Positions 60,447-64,000 of a stretch of 64,000 nt of DNA are shown piece after piece; position 1 is the first letter of the stretch, and each line of letters opens with the position of its first letter. Origin of the DNA: Vibrio mediterranei (GTDB lineage: Bacteria > Pseudomonadota > Gammaproteobacteria > Enterobacterales > Vibrionaceae); contig NZ_FLLQ01000006.1 in assembly GCF_900088415.1 (NCBI RefSeq), forward strand, positions 248,001 through 312,000, written 5' to 3'. Position numbers and translations under genes: made by a program. Under the pieces are notes generated by a model. The model did not search any database. It saw only the letters and a list, made by a program, of their open reading frames with translations, and was not told the origin of the DNA.

Positions 60447-61982
60447 ATGGTTACAGGCTTAAGCAAAGAGGACCGCGGAGTCAAACGGTACTCAGTGTTA
60501 GTGCTAATTCTCGGATTAGTATTGACGATTTTCATTACACATCTTGTATATAAAGGGCAAAAACAGCTTTCCGATTCTAATTTTGAGTTCTTAGCTCAAA
60601 ACCAAGCCGAGAATATAAAAGAACTTGTTATGTTAGATGTTGCCTTTATTGGTGCAGGGGCAAGTTTTTATCATGCAACTCAACCACCAACGTGGGATAA
60701 TTTCTCCACTTTTGTCGCACCATTGTTGGCAGATTCGAAAAGTTTGATAGCTATGCAATGGATGAAGAAAGTTTATCCCGAGCAGATAGAGTCACACGTA
60801 AAGCGAGTCAAGCAACACTTTCCAAGTTACCAAATATATACGGTGCCTAAAGACGAACCTCGCCAAGATGGTTACATCCTTGAAAATGATGAACCTATTT
60901 ATGTGGCGAGTGATGTCTATCCTGTTAATGAAGCCAACCTACGTGCGCTAGGATATTACTCTTCCCGAGAGCGTGTTAGACGAGTGATTCGTAGCACACT
61001 GGAAACCGGAGAACCGAGTTTGTCAGATAAGATTCGTCTGTTGCAGGACGGGTTTGATCGTTCGTTACCAAAACAAGGGATGCTTGTTTACCATCCAGTA
61101 TTCGAGGTCGGTGATAATTCATTACGTGGAGTAGTAATTGGAGTCGTTCGGACAACCGCATATTTCGAGCAGATTGTTTCTCGAACCTCCATAGGCAAAG
61201 AAGTGGGTATTCAAGTTGTCGATTTAGGGTTTGACGCCGAGGATGACCCCATTATGTACGAGAATGAAGCGTGGCAAACGTTGTCTGGGGATATAAAGAG
61301 CATCATTGTGGATCTTTATGATCGACAGTGGAACATTCAGTTTAAACACGATTCAGAAATTTCTCAGAATGACAGCTTTATTCTCCTGTGTGTCGCTTCA
61401 GGCGGTTTTATTATTTCGATTCTATTGGCTTACGTGGTTCAGTTGATGCTTCGTGAACAACGAAGATTGACCAAGTTAGTCAGTCGCAGAACACGTGACT
61501 TGCAGTACTTAGTAGAGCGAGACCCTTTAACGGAAGTGTACAATCGACGGGCATTCAATCGCTTAGCGGATTACCATATTTCATGCAATAAGCCATTTTC
61601 TTTAGTCATTATTGATATTGATAAGTTTAAGCAAATTAATGATAAATATGGTCATGTTTCTGGTGATGAGATCTTGATGCAAGTTGCTGCGTACATAAAA
61701 GAACAACTGTATCCCGATGATATGCTGTTCAGGCTTGGCGGCGATGAGTTTGCTGTGATAAGTCGTTGTGTTGACGAACAATTACTCAGCGTTTATTTAA
61801 ACGAAGTATGTGAAGATATTGCTTTTATGAAATGGGATACCATCGATCCTAACTTTGTTTGTACATTGAGTATAGGTGCCTCCGTATTTAGAGGAGAGTC
61901 CTTGGAGAAACTCATGAACCGTGCCGATGATTTATTGTATAGAAGTAAAGACAAAGGCAGAAATAGAGCAATGGTTGCTTGA
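60447..61982 (+). CDS. CHASE-GGDEF diguanylate cyclase
   Basis: A 511-residue membrane protein. TM1 (about 17-35), a periplasmic CHASE domain (about 40-240, TQPPTWDNFSTFVAPLL, LRALGYYSSRERVRRVIRSTLETGEPS), TM2 (about 305-328), and a GGDEF domain (about 345-511). The catalytic motif is intact (FRLGGDEFAVI), with DPLTEVYNRRAF and DIDKFKQINDKYGH at the start. The inhibitory I-site RxxD is replaced by YPDD, so product feedback is probably lost. It makes cyclic di-GMP in response to an unknown periplasmic ligand. TTAGGACA precedes the start. Confidence 0.93.
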   Translation: MVTGLSKEDRGVKRYSVLVLILGLVLTIFITHLVYKGQKQLSDSNFEFLAQNQAENIKELVMLDVAFIGAGASFYHATQPPTWDNFSTFVAPLLADSKSLIAMQWMKKVYPEQIESHVKRVKQHFPSYQIYTVPKDEPRQDGYILENDEPIYVASDVYPVNEANLRALGYYSSRERVRRVIRSTLETGEPSLSDKIRLLQDGFDRSLPKQGMLVYHPVFEVGDNSLRGVVIGVVRTTAYFEQIVSRTSIGKEVGIQVVDLGFDAEDDPIMYENEAWQTLSGDIKSIIVDLYDRQWNIQFKHDSEISQNDSFILLCVASGGFIISILLAYVVQLMLREQRRLTKLVSRRTRDLQYLVERDPLTEVYNRRAFNRLADYHISCNKPFSLVIIDIDKFKQINDKYGHVSGDEILMQVAAYIKEQLYPDDMLFRLGGDEFAVISRCVDEQLLSVYLNEVCEDIAFMKWDTIDPNFVCTLSIGASVFRGESLEKLMNRADDLLYRSKDKGRNRAMVA

Positions 61983-62070
61983 TTTTTTAGCTATTGAATG
62001 GAGAACTGTCGAGGTTTGACGCTTGATACGTTACAATCCGACGGTTCGTTTAACTAATCTTAAAATCCCT

Positions 62071-62601
62071 ATGAATTATAATCGTGTCGTTTGTTTTGAT
62101 CTTGAAATGTGTTGTTGGAATGTCGACGGTGTTGGCACAACTGGCGAGATAATTGAAGTAGGGTTAGCTGAAATAGATTTAGTTAAGCAAGAAGTAGTGA
62201 AGCGAGCGCAATATTACGTTAAGCCAGAAACTGACAAGGTGTCGCTGTTTTGTACAGAGCTTACCGGTATAACGCCACGTAAAGTAGAAAAGCAGGGGCG
62301 TCCACTGGCTTCAGTGATACAGTCTATGGTTAAAAATTTTGGTGGCCCTAACAAAATTTATGCCTCATGGGGCCGAGACGACATGATCTTACTCGAAGAA
62401 TGTCAATCAAAAGGCATCGAAATGCCGTTCAAAGAGTTTGTTAATTTAGCGACGTTATATCGCATGCAGCATCGACTTAAAGATAAACGTATTGGTCACA
62501 AAGCGGCACAAGAAAGCCAAGGAATAGAGTGGGAAGGCAGACAGCACTCGGGTTATGTTGATGCATACAACCTCGCTAAATTGGCATTGACCATGCTGTA
62601 A
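62071..62601 (+). CDS. DEDDh 3'-5' exonuclease (ERI1/KapD-like)
   Basis: A 176-residue exonuclease. ATG 62071 (MNYNRVVCFDLEMCCW) matches the conserved domain start; a TTG at 62023 behind GAGG is an alternative start adding 16 residues. Catalytic residues are visible in FDLEM (DxE), SWGRDDMILL (Asp) and HSGYVDAYNLA (HxxxxD). The group is related to eukaryotic ERI1 and KapD and acts on RNA or single-stranded nucleic acid ends; the bacterial role is not established. It ends at a strong terminator. Confidence 0.85.
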   Translation: MNYNRVVCFDLEMCCWNVDGVGTTGEIIEVGLAEIDLVKQEVVKRAQYYVKPETDKVSLFCTELTGITPRKVEKQGRPLASVIQSMVKNFGGPNKIYASWGRDDMILLEECQSKGIEMPFKEFVNLATLYRMQHRLKDKRIGHKAAQESQGIEWEGRQHSGYVDAYNLAKLALTML

Positions 62602-62620
62602 CTTGCTGACTAAGAATGAT

Positions 62621-62653
62621 AAAAGCCGAGCAGAGTTTTTCTGCTCGGCTTTT
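62621..62653. terminator. Bidirectional Rho-independent terminator
   Basis: AAAAGCCGAGCAG (62621-62633) pairs perfectly with CTGCTCGGCTTTT (62641-62653), with T-runs on both sides. It serves the exonuclease and the convergent TerB-like gene. Confidence 0.92.
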
Positions 62654-62674
62654 TTGTGCTCATAGCGTGTGGGA

Positions 62675-63121
62675 TTACTGATCAGTAACTTGAATCTTAG
62701 CTCGAATAAACTCACTGTGATCAACATAGAGGAGCTCTGCTACTTTGCGAATCACTGCATCTTCTAGTGGGTCGATAACTCCGTCTGCGTTAGCGACTTC
62801 CCACATGGCTTTGATTAAATCAAAGCGCTTCTCCTGACTTAACTCTCTTAAGCTAGAGGTAAAGTCGTACAAAGATGCTGAGTTCTTTGTCTGTTCTTGC
62901 GCTTGAACCAATAGCGTTTTCGACTCTGATTCGTCAAGTCCTAACAGTCGTTCAATTAAAGATAGCTTGGCTTTTTCTTCTTGCTCTTCCACTTGATGAT
63001 CGGCATTAGACACTTCGCAAAGCAGTGCAGCCATAGCAAGGTTAGGGCTAATTGACTTATTGTTAGATAAGTCATCGCCTTCAATAAGTTGTTTAAACAT
63101 GGAAGTAATGGAATTAAACAT
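62675..63121 (-). CDS. TerB-family protein
   Basis: A 148-residue helical protein of the TerB/DjlA-N fold. The metal-binding type motif is repeated in half-form: SNADHQVEEQEEKAKLSLIERLLGLDESES and WEVANADGVIDPLEDAVIRKVAELLYVDHSEF. Such proteins are annotated as tellurite-resistance related, but most stand-alone members have unknown function in the cytosol or at the membrane. An AGGTAACG site precedes the ATG. It is 71 bases after the PhoD-like gene, in the same orientation. Confidence 0.85.
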   Translation of the reverse strand: MFNSITSMFKQLIEGDDLSNNKSISPNLAMAALLCEVSNADHQVEEQEEKAKLSLIERLLGLDESESKTLLVQAQEQTKNSASLYDFTSSLRELSQEKRFDLIKAMWEVANADGVIDPLEDAVIRKVAELLYVDHSEFIRAKIQVTDQ

Positions 63122-63192
63122 GGCGTTACCTGATTTTATTGCTTATTTATAATACATAGTGATTGTTGAGCCAGATCACAAGTAATTAGAGT

Positions 63193-64000
63193 TTAGCTTT
63201 CGGAATTAGTTTCAGGGAATGTGGTTTTTGTGCCATCTCCATGAAGGACCGATATCTCGATAGGTTTGCCTTCATTATCCAATCGTACCTTTCCGATACC
63301 ACTTTTATTGACCAGGCGATTATGATGACTTGGTTCGGGCTTACGTTTGAAGATCTTCAAACGCTTACGCTTAGTAAATAAGTTGAGCGGTGAACGTGGA
63401 GAGTAAAGCCATTTATCGAGAGTGTCACAAATCGTAAGCAGTGGTTCCGGAAACTCATTCTTTATTCCACTACAGGTTATTTGGTAAATGTGCGAGTCCG
63501 TCTGCTTATAACGAAGTTTGACGTCGTAGACGAAGGAGTAGTGTACGTCACCCGACAAAATGACAAAGTTCTTAGGTGTCTTAGTATGGGTAAAAATAGA
63601 CAGTAAAGTATTGGCGCTTCCAGGATGAGCCATCCAGTTTTCAGCATCAATAATTAGTGGATTACCCATTTTTGTCGCCATACTTTGTAGTGTTTCTATA
63701 AATTTCACACCAAACATAGGTGCGGGAGATACAACAACAACAGAGTCTAGACCGATGAGCTCTTGTTGAAATTCAACCATCGCTTCCCAGTCCATTAGAC
63801 CAGATGGCTTATTTAGATTGGATTCGGAACGCCAGCGTCGTGTGCGAGTATCAAGAACCACTACTTTAGGTGATGAATCAAGACTAAAGTGCCACTTCTC
63901 GTATCGCAGCAATTGCGTAATTAAGTCATCGTGTTGGTCTTGCGCGATGATTTTGTTTGCGTTGGCATAAGAGAACAGCCCAACCAAACTGTTTCGCCAG
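63193..64000 (-). CDS. PhoD-like metallophosphatase, C-terminal part
   Basis: The reading frame stays open to the right edge (WRNSLVGLFSYANANK at the edge), so the gene is truncated by the window. The visible 269 codons match the C-terminal half of PhoD-like metallophosphatases: VVVLDTRTRRW, VVVVSPAPMFG and the metal ligands in ILSGDVHYSFVYDVKL, followed by a basic tail. These enzymes hydrolyse phosphodiesters or phosphomonoesters; members of this long form often lack a signal peptide, but the N-terminus is not visible here. Confidence 0.82.
   Translation of the reverse strand, partial: WRNSLVGLFSYANANKIIAQDQHDDLITQLLRYEKWHFSLDSSPKVVVLDTRTRRWRSESNLNKPSGLMDWEAMVEFQQELIGLDSVVVVSPAPMFGVKFIETLQSMATKMGNPLIIDAENWMAHPGSANTLLSIFTHTKTPKNFVILSGDVHYSFVYDVKLRYKQTDSHIYQITCSGIKNEFPEPLLTICDTLDKWLYSPRSPLNLFTKRKRLKIFKRKPEPSHHNRLVNKSGIGKVRLDNEGKPIEISVLHGDGTKTTFPETNSES

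Overview
The window reads as about 64 kb of chromosomal DNA from a marine gammaproteobacterium, most likely a Vibrio or close relative. This is inferred from gene families and signals, not from a search. The pointers are a NorM-type MATE pump very like the V. cholerae protein as I remember it, a tandem glycine riboswitch ahead of an AGCS symporter, the methylcitrate operon in its prpB-prpC-acnD-prpF-prpE form, a secreted ATP-dependent DNA ligase, DUF3080 and DUF4156 lipoproteins, and moderate GC with AT-rich spacers. I see no rRNA, tRNA, CRISPR array, insertion sequence or prophage gene.

Region 1 (1-16.1 kb) handles carboxylates and propionate. After the N-terminus of a TolC-type protein and a small hypothetical gene comes a CitA/DcuS-type sensor kinase with its response regulator, an orphan type IV pilin-like protein, and a tctCBA tricarboxylate transporter. 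Divergent from tctC lies a GntR/FCD regulator followed by prpB, prpC, acnD, prpF and prpE. Two TTGTCGACAA-type palindromes sit at the regulator's own promoter.

Region 2 (16-31.5 kb) is mixed housekeeping: GNAT, a Nudix-PAP2 fusion, an AGCS symporter under a glycine riboswitch, small envelope proteins, ligase, NorM, VOC protein, purT with a PUR box, cdd-yohK-yohJ with CRP/CytR-like sites, and sbcB.

Region 3 (31.5-39.5 kb) starts with an NhaC-family transporter whose promoter overlaps four tandem MetJ boxes, which makes it a methionine transporter (MetT). Then come GNAT proteins, an alternative oxidase, a PfpI-like protein, DUF1275, VOC, LysE and a DUF2157 membrane protein.

Region 4 (39.5-54.4 kb) is the most accessory part. 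A tight minus-strand operon of four small exported proteins, two of them paralogous, lies between the intact DUF2157 gene and a decayed second copy of its 3' end. It is followed by DUF3299 + AraC, then HlyD-DUF2955-AI-2E-PLD, a beta-barrel protein, a second AraC, a secreted amidohydrolase, a second DUF3299 and an OprB-like porin.

Region 5 (54.4-64 kb) carries a two-Hsp70 plus DUF2760 chaperone module with a valine-glutamate-lysine repeat linker, a CHASE-GGDEF protein, a DEDDh exonuclease, a TerB-like protein and a PhoD-like phosphatase cut by the window edge.

The best candidates for undescribed biology are the four-gene secreted cassette with its flanking DUF2157 scar, the duplicated DUF3299/AraC envelope cluster, the Nudix protein fused to a PAP2 domain that lacks its catalytic histidines, and the double Hsp70 module.
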